From: Antilocapra americana
Lineage: Eukaryota > Chordata > Mammalia > Artiodactyla > Antilocapridae
DNA: 64,000 nt
Direction: 5' to 3'
Assembly: GCA_007570785.1 (NCBI GenBank)
Contig: ML664161.1
Location: 15,218,861-15,282,860, forward strand
Shown here one piece after another: positions 20,627-30,775 of the stretch. The notes under the pieces are model-generated. The model was not told where the DNA came from and made no database searches. It saw only the letters and a program-made list of their open reading frames with translations. Numbering within the stretch: the first letter of the stretch is position 1; each line of letters begins with the position of its first letter. The translations under genes were made by a program, and so were the position numbers.

Positions 20627-20772
20627 ATATTGGCGTGCATTCTCAGCTGTGTCTGACTCTGTGCGACCCCATGGACTGTAGCCCTCCAGGCTCCTATGTC
20701 CATGGGATTCCTCCAGGCAAGAACACGGGAGTGGGTTGCCATGGATTCTTTACCACTGTGCCACCTGGGAAG
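20627..20772 (-). mobile_element. Bov-tA SINE with internal deletion and TSD
   Basis: Antisense copy: CTGTGTCTGACTCTGTGCGAC, CAGGCTCCTATGTCCATGG, GGGAGTGGGTTGCCATGG, then directly ATTCTTTACCACTGTGCC and GGGAAG. The middle (GATCTTCC...GTCTCC region) is missing. The 17-bp direct repeats CCCTAAAACCATCCTGC (20610-20626) and CCCTAAAACTATCCTGC (20773-20789) differ at one base. Confidence 0.95.
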
Positions 20773-20789
20773 CCCTAAAACTATCCTGC

Positions 20790-20945
20790 TGAGTTTCAAA
20801 TCCTGCTCTCCACTGATTGGGTGGGTATTCTTGGGCAAGTTAGACTTCCTATTCCTTAACTTCCTCATCTGTAAAATGAGAATTACATTAATGCTGCATA
20901 AGTTATTTGTGAGAACTAAGTAATTCAAATGTGTAAAATGTGCTT
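20790..20945 (+). repeat. MIR SINE fragment, sense
   Basis: TTTCAAATCCTGCTCTCC, TTCTTGGGCAAGTTAGAC, AACTTCCTCATCTGTAAAATG and GAGAACTAAGTAATTCAAATG follow the MIR order closely. It starts immediately after the SINE's right TSD, so the Bov-tA entered between the hAT element and this MIR. Confidence 0.8.
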
Positions 20946-21845
20946 AATTACATAAAATTCTATAATCGTTATTTGTCATTGCCATTACATTTTGTCTTCT
21001 ACAAAGTTCAATGATTACATAGTATGCAGGTTTGGGAATTGTTAGGAAAAGTCTTTATTAAGTGAGAAAATAATTGAAAATATGAAATTGATTATAAACA
21101 TAATGTTTTACATAAGTTCTGCAAATAATAATGCATAGGAAAAAATAGTACATCTGTGTTTATTATTCATGCCATCACCCAGCAATGTTCTTAGCCAAAA
21201 ATCCTAGTGTAATTTTGAAGACCATTGATCAAGACTGAAAATATAGTTAGGCAAAAACAGTTCCATTGGTGCATTGGCTATATTCCTTAAAGATAGGATT
21301 AAGGCTCCTGGAATTATTTCCCTAATAAAATACATAATTAGGTATTGATTACTTGGCTAAAACACCAGCTGCAATTTAAACAGTTATGATCAATTGTGTC
21401 CACTCACTGTGTTACCTTAAACATTATAAAATATAGACCAAGTGCCTTGAAAACTAAATATATTTTAATTTCAAAATTTTACACTAGAGGGCTTTAAACA
21501 AACACTGTCCTTCTATCTTGAAGCAAATTTAATATAGGTTGAAAATATACATGTTTAAGAGAAAATAGCAAAGCAAAGATGATGATAGAATATAGTGATC
21601 CACATAAATAAGTCCTTTGAAATTATTAATGAATGAAAGTTAAAACTAGATTGAGAATATGAATATGAATGTTAAGAAAGAATGCAAATGATAAATCAAT
21701 AAAGAACATAAGGGGTAAATAAATGAAAAAAATCACTGTTTTCATGATTAAATTAATTCAGATTAACATAAGAGATACTTGCTTATGGACTAGAAAATAT
21801 CTTTCCTAAGTGATGATAATGCTGGGTACAATAATTACACAAAAG
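20946..21845. other. Unassigned AT-rich DNA
   Basis: Very AT-rich, with a short GAATAT tandem near 21654-21668. No repeat family or coding signal recognised. Confidence 0.4.
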
Positions 21846-21847
21846 AT

Positions 21848-22085
21848 TGATGCAGTGTTTCCTGGAGACCGTATTGTCTTCTATATGTCTTATACATATC
21901 AACTCAAGTCAACCTCAGAACAACCACCTAAATTCTGTATTATTATTAAAGATATTCTAACACTATTTTACTAAAATAGAAATGAGGGCCCCAAATCATA
22001 TATCTAGCTGGAGACAGAGCTGGCATTTGAACCCAAGCTGTTTGGCTCCACAGTTGTTGCTTTAAACCACTATGCAATTGGTGAA
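21848..22085 (-). repeat. MIR SINE, antisense
   Basis: Antisense MIR order: TCAACCTCAGAACAACC, ATTTTACTAAAATAGAAATGAGG, ATATCTAGCTGGAGACAGAGC, GGCATTTGAACCCAAGCTG, TTGCTTTAAACCACTATGC. Nearly full length. Confidence 0.8.
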
Positions 22086-22424
22086 ATGATATGGATACAC
22101 TCATACTTTTTCAGAGAAAAAAATATATACATGTGAGCTAAGGACAAGTAAAGAGGGTAAAAGATTGTCTCCATTGATTTCCTCTTCAACTTAACCCATT
22201 CTAAGAGAATATGTGCTCTTAATCTACAGTTTGTCCTGGGTCAAAGGTAAATATGTTTTCAATGATATTTTTAAGACAATATAGCAAAAGTCTTGCCAAG
22301 ACATATAGTAGTAGTTTCTGTCAAGTCAGACATGCTACACAAATATGCTCAGGTTTGGGATCCGAAGAGCAATCATAAATTAAAGTTACAGAAGAGTTTT
22401 TTGTGTGTTGATATGCAAAAGATT
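22086..22424. other. Unassigned AT-rich DNA
   Basis: No element recognised between two antisense MIR copies. Confidence 0.4.
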
Positions 22425-22645
22425 GGAGAGACAAATATTTTTGGAGGATTTGCCAAGTTCTAAGAGCTTAATATGTGTTACTTATGGTAACCTCCTAACT
22501 CCATGAATTGAGTTATTATCTCCACTTAAAAAAAGACAGCTCAGATTAGCTGAGTTATTTAAACTTAACTAAGCTCACACAGCTAGAAAGTGTCATAACC
22601 TGGTTTATCTGAACCCAAGAGCTCTGTTCTTCCTGGAAACAGCAT
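22425..22645 (-). repeat. MIR SINE, antisense
   Basis: TTCTAAGAGCTTAATATGTG, GGTAACCTCCTAACTCCATG, TTATTATCTCCACTTAAAAAAAG, AAGCTCACACAGCTAGAAAGTG and GAACCCAAGAGCTCTGTTC match the antisense consensus in order. Confidence 0.82.
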
Positions 22646-23282
22646 TTCCTCCTCTCTAACAATTATTATCTCAGTTTAATCTCTATACCATGAGGAAGTG
22701 GCATTCTGATGTGTGTTGTTGGGAGCTGGGGTATAAAACCAGGAGAGTGTGAAAGGAGGAATGAAATTCAAGAGCTGGAAAGAGCGATGGAACAGAAAAG
22801 GGAGAAGAGAGCCTGGATAAACCCCAGGGTCAGGAAACAGAGCTCACAGTTGGCTTTACATGTTCCTTTAGCATAACGTGTGAACAGAGAAGATCAAAAG
22901 GTTGAAGACAAGATACATTGCCTAAAATTTGTCATTCATATGTTGGGAAGCAACATAGAGTGATTCCTGTCATTTGAACCACTATAGCTAAAACCTAATG
23001 AAAATGTACATTAAAAACACTTATAAAAGAGGATAGAAATAAACACCCAGCTACTAGACAGAGCCACATATAGGAGCAGAATGCAGGTTTTCAAGAAGAG
23101 ACAAGACCCCAGCATGTGGTCAGAGATGGCTCATTAGTAAATCAGGCTAATGGTGGAAATCCTGCCTGGTCAATACAACTGGGAGGTAGGCTGAACCAGC
23201 AATCATGTCAGAGAACCTACCAGGAGTGGCCAGGATCCCATGATGGCAAGAATTTAGGTCCAGATAACAGAACAAGAAGAGT
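22646..23282. other. Unassigned DNA
   Basis: Purine-rich near 22740-22830, otherwise featureless. A plus-strand frame of 122 codons begins at 23116, but its 3' half is BovB sequence, so it is not a gene. Confidence 0.45.
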
Positions 23283-23491
23283 CTTTTCATTGAAAAAGAC
23301 CTTGATTCTGGGAAAGACTGAAGGCAGGAGGAGAAGGGGGCAACAGAGGACGAGATGGTTGGATGGCATCACTGACTCAATGGATATGAGTTTGAGCAAG
23401 CTCTGGGAGATGGTGAAGGACCAGGAAGCCTGGTTTGCTGTAGTCCATGGGGTCTTAAAGAATCAGACACAGCTTAGTGACTGAACAACAA
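23283..23491 (+). mobile_element. BovB LINE 3' end, sense
   Basis: TTGAAAAAGACCTTGATTCTG, GGCAGGAGGAGAAGGGGGC, GATGGTTGGATGGCATCAC, GGAAGCCTGGTTTGCTG and the terminal CAGACACAGCTTAGTGACTG are the last 200 bases of BovB ORF2 plus tail. Heavily 5'-truncated and inactive. Confidence 0.93.
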
Positions 23492-23539
23492 TAAGAGGTA
23501 AATGAAATTGCAGGCTGATTGTTACAGCTCTCTTAAGAC

Positions 23540-23700
23540 ACTTTAATAAGCTCTGTCCATATACAATGATGTGTCTGGACACATCTCCCCGACTAGACTC
23601 TTAGAAAGCAGATGCTATGATTTGTCCAACTTTAAGTACCCAGATCCTGACACTGTAGATTTAATAAAAATATTTTATGGAGAATGGGGAGATGAATGAA
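23540..23700 (+). repeat. L2 3' end fragment, sense
   Basis: ATCTCCCCGACTAGACTC, TTAGAAAGCAGATGCTATG, TACCCAGATCCTGACACTG and a decayed 'aataaatattt' end follow the order of the L2 3' terminus. Confidence 0.6.
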
Positions 23701-24820
23701 AAAAATTAATTATATGAATTTGATGGAAAACCATTTACTATGATTGAGTCACAGAATCCAGAATAGTCTTAGCAGTCAGGCTGGCTGGTTGCTGAATCAT
23801 AAGAGTTACCAAACCAGACCTCCTAAGGGTCTGTTGGCTAAAGTCAGAGCTGTTGCAATGGCCTTGCTGGGCTGGGTCCTCAAGTGGGGCAAGAGGGGCT
23901 ACTGGGCCACAGTAGTGGGATAGAAGGGCCCTGGAGGTAGGGAATCAGCATGTGGAATTTTGCCAGTTAAAGCCATTGCTGTTAACTGTAGATTAACAAA
24001 ATAAACTAGAGCAAGTTCAGAGAAGTGAGTGTACAGTGGTGAGGGCACAAGAACCCATACTGGGAGTAAGATAATGAAAAAGCTAGGGCCATTCATATCT
24101 CTAGAAGATAGAATAATTTGTGGCGATAATATAGCTCACTTTAAGAAGATATTTTCTGTCTAATATTCTAGGGCATACCTGAGACCAGTAAGTGGAGAAC
24201 AGACAGGTTGACACACTTGCTATTAGCATGCATAAGCCCATAGCAGGGAAATTACAGGTGTCATCCCTAAATGAAAAACAATTAGTGACATTTGCATGTG
24301 GAACAACATGACCTCTGAGGTCTCTTCTTACTCAGGGTTCTGTACCTCTGACTTCTCATGTTTTGAGGAAGCTCGTCAAAATCTCAGAAAGACAAAAATC
24401 ATGTTTCAGAACAACTGGAGAGAAAGAGAGGGAGAGTGGGAGGCAGAGAGAAACAAGAAAAAAAGAGAGAAGTATATGGCATCCAGAGCTGGTGTGCCTT
24501 TCTGCACTTTTTAATCTGTATTCAATGAATATTAATAAGGCTTTCATTTTAAACAATGCAAGCTTTCCAGAGCTTTTTGCTACTTCACTGAAGTAACAAG
24601 TTGCTGGTCAACATGTCTCTTATACTGCTCTTTAACTCTAAAAAATTCTGAATCTCTAATTTCATCCATCCATGTAGTAGTCATACTTTCACTTTTGAAA
24701 TACTAATTTGCTTTAATGATCCTACTCATTACCACCTTATATCTATAAAATAGTATGTCATACAAATTAACTAGCTGATGCCCCCATGACAAATATCATC
24801 CTTCCCTCTCACTTTCAAAG
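23701..24820. other. Unassigned DNA with a polypurine stretch
   Basis: No repeat recognised. A purine-rich run covers about 24416-24472 (GGAGAGAAAGAGAGGGAGAG and continuation) with three pyrimidine breaks. Frames overlapping it are low-complexity artefacts. Confidence 0.4.
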
Positions 24821-24821
24821 C

Positions 24822-24910
24822 TAATTTTAATTGTCCAGAGTCACACTGAGTTAGCGGCAGACCTAATACATGAACTTGGAACTCTGACATCCAAAATGGG
24901 TGCCCTGCCA
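24822..24910 (-). repeat. MIR fragment, antisense
   Basis: CCAGAGTCACACTGAGTTAGCGGCAG-type text and ACTTGGAACTCTGACATCC match the middle of antisense MIR. Short and diverged. Confidence 0.55.
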
Positions 24911-25075
24911 TTTAAGTGTAAGGATGATGCCAGGGCCTGCTGACAGCAGGATATGACTTGGTGACTTTTGTTTTCTTTAGATGATGAAGCTCTATATAAT
25001 CAGCAGCACTCTGTGACCCAATCATTCATTCATTCATCCACTATGCTCGGCAAGTAAAAGAGGAAAACAGTCTTC

Positions 25076-26970
25076 AGTTCAGTCACTCAGTCGTGTCCAG
25101 CTCTTTGAAAACCCATGGACCACATCAGGCCAGGCCTCTCCATCCATCATCAACCCCTGGTGTTTACTCAAACTAATGTTCATTGAGTCGGTGAGGCCAT
25201 CCAACCGTTTCATCCTCTGTCATCACCTTCTCCTGCCCTCAATCTTTCCCAGCATCAGGGTCTTTTCAAATGAGTCAGCTCTTTGCATCAGGTGGCCAAA
25301 GTATTGGAGTTTCAGCTTCAGCATCAGTCCTTCCAATGAGCACCCAGGATTGATTTCTTTTAGGATGGACTGGCTGGATCTCCTTGCAATCCAAGGGACT
25401 CTCAAGAGTCTTCACCAACACCATAGTTCAAAAGCATCAATTCTTTGGCATTGAGCTTTCTTTATAGTCCAACTCTCACATCCATACATGACTACCAGAA
25501 AAACCATTGCTTTGACGAGATGGACCTTTACTGGCAAAGTAATGTCTCTGCTTTTTAATATGCTGTCTAGGTTGGTCATAACTTTCCTTCCAAGGAGTAA
25601 GCGTCTTTTAATTTTATGACTGCAATCACCATCTGCAGTGATTTTGGAGACTAAAAAATAGTCAGCCACTATTTCCAATGTTTCCCCATCTATTTGCCAT
25701 GAAGTGATGGGACCAGATGCCATGATCTTAGTTTTCTGAATGTTGACCTTTAAGCCAACTTTTTCACTCTCTTCTTTCACTTTCATCAAGAGGCTCTTTA
25801 GTTCTTCATTTTCTACCATGAGGGTGGTGTCATCTGTACATCTGTGGTTATTGATATTTCTCCTGGCAATCTGATTCCAGCTTGTGCTTCATCCAGCCCA
25901 GCATTTCTCATGATGTACTATGCATATAAGTTACATAAGCAGGGTGACAATATACAGCCTTGAAGTACTTCTTTTCCTATTTGGAACCAGTCTGCTATTC
26001 CATGTCCAGTTCTAACTGTTGCTTCCTGACCTGCATACAGGTTTCTCAAGAGGGAGGTCAGATGGTCTGGTATCCCCATCTCTTTCAGAATTTTCCACAG
26101 TTTATTGTGACCCACACAGTCAAAGGCTTTGGCATAGTCAATAAAGCAGAAATCGATGTTTTTCTTGAACTCTCCTGCTTTTTTGATGATCCAGCGGATG
26201 TTGGCAATTTGATCTCTGGTTCCTCTGCCTTTTCTAAAACCAGGTTGACCATCTGGAAGTTCACAGTTCACATATTGTTGAAGCCTGGCTTGGAGAATTT
26301 TGAGCATTACTTTACTAGCGTGTGAGATGAGTGCAACTATGCAGTAGTTTGAGCATTCTTTGGCATTGCCATTCTTTGGGAGTGGAATGAAAACTGACGT
26401 TTTCCAGTCCTGTGGCCACAGGTGCATTTTCCAAATTTCCTAGCATATTGAGTGCAGCACTTCCACAGCATCATCTTTCAGGATTTGAAATAGCTCAACT
26501 GGAATTCTACCACCTCCACTAGCTTTGTTCATAGTGATGCTTTCTAAGGCCCATTTGACTTCACATTCCAGGATGTCTGGCTCTAGGTGAGTGATCACAT
26601 CATTGTGATTATCTGTATCATGAAGATCTTTTTGTACAGTTGTTCTGTGTATTCTTGCCACCTCTTTTTAATATCTTCTGCTTCTGTTAGTTCCAAACCA
26701 TTTCTGTCCTTTATTGAGCCCAGCTTTGCATGAAATATTCCCTTGGTATCTCTAATTTTCTTGAAGAGATCTCTAGTCCTTCCCATTCTATTGTTTTCCT
26801 CTATTTCTTTGCACTGATTACTAAGGAAGGCTCTCTTATTGCTCCTTGCTATTCTTGGAAACTCTGCATTCAAATGGCTATATCTTTCCTTTTCTCCTTT
26901 GCTTTTTTGCTTCTCTTCTTTTCACAGCTATTTGTAAGGCTTCATCAGACAGTCTTAGGCCCTACTTTCC
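25076..26970 (-). mobile_element. BovB (RTE-type) LINE, 5'-truncated, longest copy here
   Basis: About 1.9 kb in antisense, from the 3' tail (TCAGTTCAGTCACTCAGTCG, left) to the linker before the reverse-transcriptase domain (right, about 26970). Minus-strand frames carry recognisable RT blocks: GFRKGRGTRDQ, motif A FIDYAKAFD, motif B-like LQGCILSP, and the C-terminal CESWTIKK region. Motif C reads TDD where RTE elements have YADD. The reading frame shifts at least twice (about 26.6 kb and 25.9 kb) with extra stops, and the N-terminal endonuclease is absent, so it is a pseudogene of the retrotransposon. BovB is known to have spread horizontally between reptiles and ruminants. Confidence 0.96.
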
Positions 26971-27125
26971 CTGAGCTCAAAAATGTTTCCTAATATTTAG
27001 AAAAGATGTCCAACATCATAAGTTGAAACATGAGTAAAAAGACTTTTCTAGATGGGGGAAGATTTAGCATATAACTAGGCACATATGACAAAATGTCTAG
27101 CTTTTGTGGCAAGGCATTTGTGTTA

Positions 27126-27512
27126 TTGCTCAGTCCCTTATTATAAGACATGACTCTTTGTGACCCCATGGACTGCAGCTCGCCAGGCTTCCCTGTCCTT
27201 CAACCTTTCCCAGAGTTTGCTTAAATTCATGTCTACTGAGTCGGTGATGTCATCCAATCATTTCATCTTCTGTCTCCCCCTCTCCTCCTGCCCTCAATCT
27301 TTCCCAGCATCAGGATCTTTGCCAATGAGTTGCTTCTTCAAAACAGGTGGGCAAAGTATTGGAACTTCAGCTTTGGCATCAGTCCTTCCAATGAGGATTC
27401 ACGATTGATTTCCTTTAGGGCTGACTGGTTTGATCTTCTTACTGTGCAAGGGATTCTCAAGAGCCTTCTCTGGAACCATAGTTTGAAAGCATCCATTCTT
27501 TAGCATTCAGCC
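27126..27512 (-). mobile_element. BovB LINE 3' end, antisense
   Basis: ATTGCTCAGTCCCTTATTAT tail, GACTCTTTGTGACCCCATGG, GAGTCGGTGATGTCATCC, TTTCCCAGCATCAGGATC, GGAACTTCAGCTTTGGCATC, ending near TTTGAAAGCATCCATTC. About 390 bases of the 3' end, older than the 25-27 kb copy judging by divergence. Confidence 0.94.
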
Positions 27513-27651
27513 AAGGCATTGTGATGATGCTAAATGGAGCTGAGGTTGAAGAGTGGTTTAATTGCCCCAGCACATTCTGAATCACTAAGCATTTAAAGGG
27601 CTTTAAACTGCATAGGAGCTCAAATTATTAAGCCTTAATGGCACAACTTTT

Positions 27652-28013
27652 TTAAAATTATTATTTATTTATTTATTTTTGGCTGTGCTGGGTCTTCATC
27701 GCTAGGCCAGCTCTTTCTCTAGTTGTGGCAAGAGGTAGCAAGTAGTTCTCTACCCTCTGTTGCAGGGTGTGGCCTTCTCGTTGTGGTGGCCTCCTTCATT
27801 GTGGAGCACAGGCTCTAGGCTCTCGGGCTTCAATTGTTGTGTCACATGGGCTCAGCAGTTGCAGCTCCCAGGCCCTAGAGCACAGACTCAGTAGTTGTGG
27901 AGCATGGGCTTAGTTGCTCCTCGGCATATGGGATCTTCCCGGACCAGGGACTGAACTCACATACCCTGCATTGGCAGGTGGAGTCTTTACCTCTGAGCCA
28001 CCAGAGAAGCCCC
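27652..28013 (-). mobile_element. CHR-type tRNA-derived SINE, antisense, with TSD
   Basis: Cetartiodactyl CHR-family SINE in antisense: (TTTA)n start, TTTTTGGCTGTGCTGGGTC, CTTTCTCTAGTTGTGGC, CATTGTGGAGCACAGGC, GGATCTTCCCGGACCAGGG, GCATTGGCAGGTGGAGTC, CACCAGAGAAGCCC. Flanks ATGGCACAACTTTT (27638-27651) and ATGACACAATTTTT (28014-28027) form a 14-bp TSD with two transition differences. Confidence 0.9.
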
Positions 28014-28099
28014 ATGACACAATTTTTCAGTTCAAACTACTTTTGAACTGACACTAAAATTTGCATGAGTGCCACTATATCCCCAAATAACCCACAAGA

Positions 28100-28215
28100 A
28101 ATGTACGTACAGCCAAGATCTCTCAGACTCCAAACGACAAGAACAAACTGACAGAGGTAGGATGGAACCCAGAGCTCTTGGGTTTCAAAATCCATGGCTA
28201 CTTCACTTCTCCCAG
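28100..28215 (-). repeat. Possible MIR fragment, antisense
   Basis: GACAGAGGTAGGATGGAACC and CAGAGCTCTTGGGTTTC resemble the antisense MIR core ('gcagagccgggattcgaaccc'). Weak match. Confidence 0.45.
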
Positions 28216-28600
28216 CTACTCCCCTTATAACAGGCTAACTACAATTGAAGTGGGGAAAGCACATCTTCTGAAGTCCTTGGGTTTAATGCTGTCTGATTGT
28301 AGTGGTTAGTGTGGTTAATTCTGGAGGCCCACTGGCAGTGTGCTCAGAGCTTTGGGGCAACTCTAGGAGAGTGGATCTGTGTGCTGTCATCACAGCAGCC
28401 AGGTTCTACTAACAGCTGGAGGAGAAAGAGACCAGGAGGTTGTTCACTTTGTATTGGTCCATAGGAGACGGGGGCACCCAACATCTTTACAGTAATCTAC
28501 GTTCAGCGGGGACATGTTCGAAGGGGATGTGATCCAATTAATACCTTTGAGTTTTGTAAGACAGCTGGACCCCATGGAAAGGGTGAGAGTGGGTCCTGGG
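28216..28600. other. Unassigned DNA
   Basis: No recognised repeat or gene. Confidence 0.4.
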
Positions 28601-28604
28601 GAGC

Positions 28605-28830
28605 AGGCTAAGCCAGCAGTCGATGACCTGGGTTTAAGTCAAGCTCCGCTGGGATGCCAGCCAGCTGTGGGCTGGTTCCTTACCTCTCCCTGTGCTGCTG
28701 CTCAGGGAAGCCACTCGACTGAATTATGCTTCGGGTTACACAATGGACTTAAATGCATGGGAATGATCTGATGGCACCTTGAAATAAATGTAAACAATGC
28801 AAAAGCACTACACAAACCCTGGAGCATTAT
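28605..28830 (+). repeat. MIR-like SINE, sense
   Basis: GACCTGGGTTTAAGTCAAGC, GCCAGCTGTGGGCTGGTTCC, TTACCTCTCCCTGTGC and CAATGCAAAAGCACTACACAAACC follow the MIR order (head, core, 3' part), though strongly diverged. Confidence 0.5.
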
Positions 28831-28950
28831 TCCTCCTTTAATATTTTAAGATTGTCTGTCAGATAGGCTGGTCAGATAGCAGCTCAGGAGGGTCTATTAT
28901 CCATTTCAGATCCAAGCACGTGCTATAGTCTGTCCTGCAGCCCACCCGTG

Positions 28951-29174
28951 CGTGCATGCTAAGTCGCTTCAGTCCTGTCTGACTCTTTGTGACCCCATGG
29001 ACTGTATGTAGCCTGCCAGGCTCCTCTGTCCATGGGATTCTCCAGGCAAGAATACCGGAGTGGGTTGCTATAACCTCCTCCAGGGATCTCCCAACTTAGG
29101 GATCGAACCCTCATCTCTTATGTCTCCTGTATTGGCAGGCAGTTTCTTTACCACTAGCACCACCTGGGAAGCCC
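28951..29174 (-). mobile_element. Bov-tA SINE, antisense
   Basis: CATGCTAAGTCGCTTCAGTC, GACTCTTTGTGACCCCATGG, GGGCAAG-type CAGGCAAGAATACCGGAG, GGGATCGAACCCTCATCTC and head CACCTGGGAAGCCC. Full length. Confidence 0.95.
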
Positions 29175-30129
29175 ACCTACCTCCAAATATGCATAGCTCA
29201 TAACTAAGAATAAGACTAAGTTATCAGTATTTTCCATCTGATTGCATAATTATAAGAATTGATTAGAAAGTCTGTTTTTAGTTCATTCATATCTCCAGGG
29301 TAGACAGAGACTTAGGTAACTATAATTTCAGAGGCTAGAGAAAGCATGAGGCTTTGAATTGGTGTATATAAAATGAAAAAAAAAAGAAAGATGTCCAGTT
29401 AAACTAGTATGAGTTTTTATTCACTTGTTTTTGATTCTCTATTACAGCCTTGGAGGCTCATAAACAAATTTTGATGTAATCTATTTTTTCTCTTTCTCTC
29501 CACATGCGCATAGGATGAAATTATTATAAGGATGAAATTTCAAAAACCAAAATTAAACTCCTTATATGTATTTATTCCTAATGCAATAACTGGCCAGAAC
29601 ATTGGAAGATTATTTGAGCCATACAGTGTGATCAAATGAATATGCAGAGACCTAAATGTGCAGAAACGAAATCTTGATGTCTAGAAACTTCCCTCGAGAT
29701 GTAGTTTAAAGAATGAATCATGGCCCAAGAAGCATAAAGAGTCCTAAGTATATGGCAGAATTTGACCCTATTTTATTCTTGCTCATACCCTATAGATTAA
29801 AGCAGTACTTTAACTTTAAATAAACAAATACATGTATCTTCTTTATTTTTCCCTACCCCCAAAAAGATAAGAGCAAAATAAAGTTATCTTTAGTCTGCAG
29901 CTGCTACTGGAAACATCAAAAGATAGCAATGGTAAATAATGCAGCCCATAAAAAGCTTTGAAGTCCACAAAGATGTTCTTCCTTTGCAAGAGGTGGGGCA
30001 GCAGCATTAAGCGAACAGAATGAGAAATAGTAAAGCCCATCATTTTTAGTGACAGTCTATGCATCTATCCACAGCACAAAGTTCTTAGAAATATGAGTCA
30101 CATTATTTTAGTTGCTCTCTTCACCAATA
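29175..30129. other. Unassigned AT-rich DNA
   Basis: About 950 bases without recognised repeat. A 73-codon minus-strand frame at 29843-30064 has no family resemblance. Confidence 0.4.
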
Positions 30130-30775
30130 AATCTTTAATTTAGCAAATACAAATGGGATTTTACCCTGAACTAGGCAGGTGGGTTTTAATAGCAATATGA
30201 GCACAGGGGAAGCAAGTACACCTATCCAGGTAAGTCAGGGGTTTCTTAAAGGAAGTGATGTTTTATGTGAGCCAAATGATCAAGTAAACAAATGTAGATA
30301 CATGTTCCAAGGAGAGAGGGCAATGAGTAAAATCTTTTTCAAAAATATTTATTTGTTTATTTATTTGACTGTGCTGGGTCTTTGTTCCAGCATACAGGAT
30401 CTTTAGTTGTGGCATGTGATTCTTTAATTGTGGCATGTGGGATCTAGTTCCCTGACCAGGGATCAAACCTGGGTCCCCCTGCATTGAGACTGTGGAGTCT
30501 CAGCCACTGGACCACCAGGGAAGTACCAACATGAGTAAAGTCTTAAAGATATACGAGTGCATGGAAGACTGAAGTAATAGGTAAAAAGTCTCCAGTGTAG
30601 CTGCAGCATAAGGTACTTAGCAGGGAAGGGTAGAAGATGGTGCTGGGAGAAATACATGGGGATGGAAAAGTTCATATTGGAAGCTAAGGAATTTAAGCTT
30701 TAACTTGAAAGCTGTGGACAACCATTGGAGGTTTCTATTCATGAGGGTGACATGATCAAAACAGTGAGAGTTTTG
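30130..30775 (-). repeat. L2 LINE, antisense, split by a CHR SINE
   Basis: Left part: GGATTTTACCCTGAACTAGG, GATGTTTTATGTGAGCC, GTTCCAAGGAGAGAGGGCAATG. Right part from 30531: ATGAGTAAAGTCTTAAAG, AAAGCTGTGGACAACCATTGG, GGTGACATGATCAAAACAG. Joined across the SINE these give the antisense L2 order ('gcattccaggcagagggaacagcaagtgcaaagg ... aagccattggagggtttt ... gagtgacatgatctg'). Confidence 0.7.
30337..30530 (-). mobile_element. CHR-type SINE, antisense, internally deleted, with TSD
   Basis: TATTTATTTGTTTATTTATTTG start, ACTGTGCTGGGTCTTTGTTCC, GGGATCTAGTTCCCTGACCAGG, GATCAAACCTGGGTCCCC, CCACTGGACCACCAGGGAAG end. The middle of the family consensus is missing. Flanks ATGAGTAAAATCTT (30323-30336) and ATGAGTAAAGTCTT (30531-30544) form a 14-bp TSD with one mismatch. 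Confidence 0.9.

Noticed and set aside
23116..23484. 122-codon plus-strand frame
   Set aside because: Its 3' half is the BovB 3' end read in sense, and the rest has no homologue that I recognise.
25412..26427. Reverse-transcriptase frames as a functional gene
   Set aside because: They are parts of a 5'-truncated BovB with frameshifts, stops and an altered motif C. The endonuclease and 5' promoter are absent.
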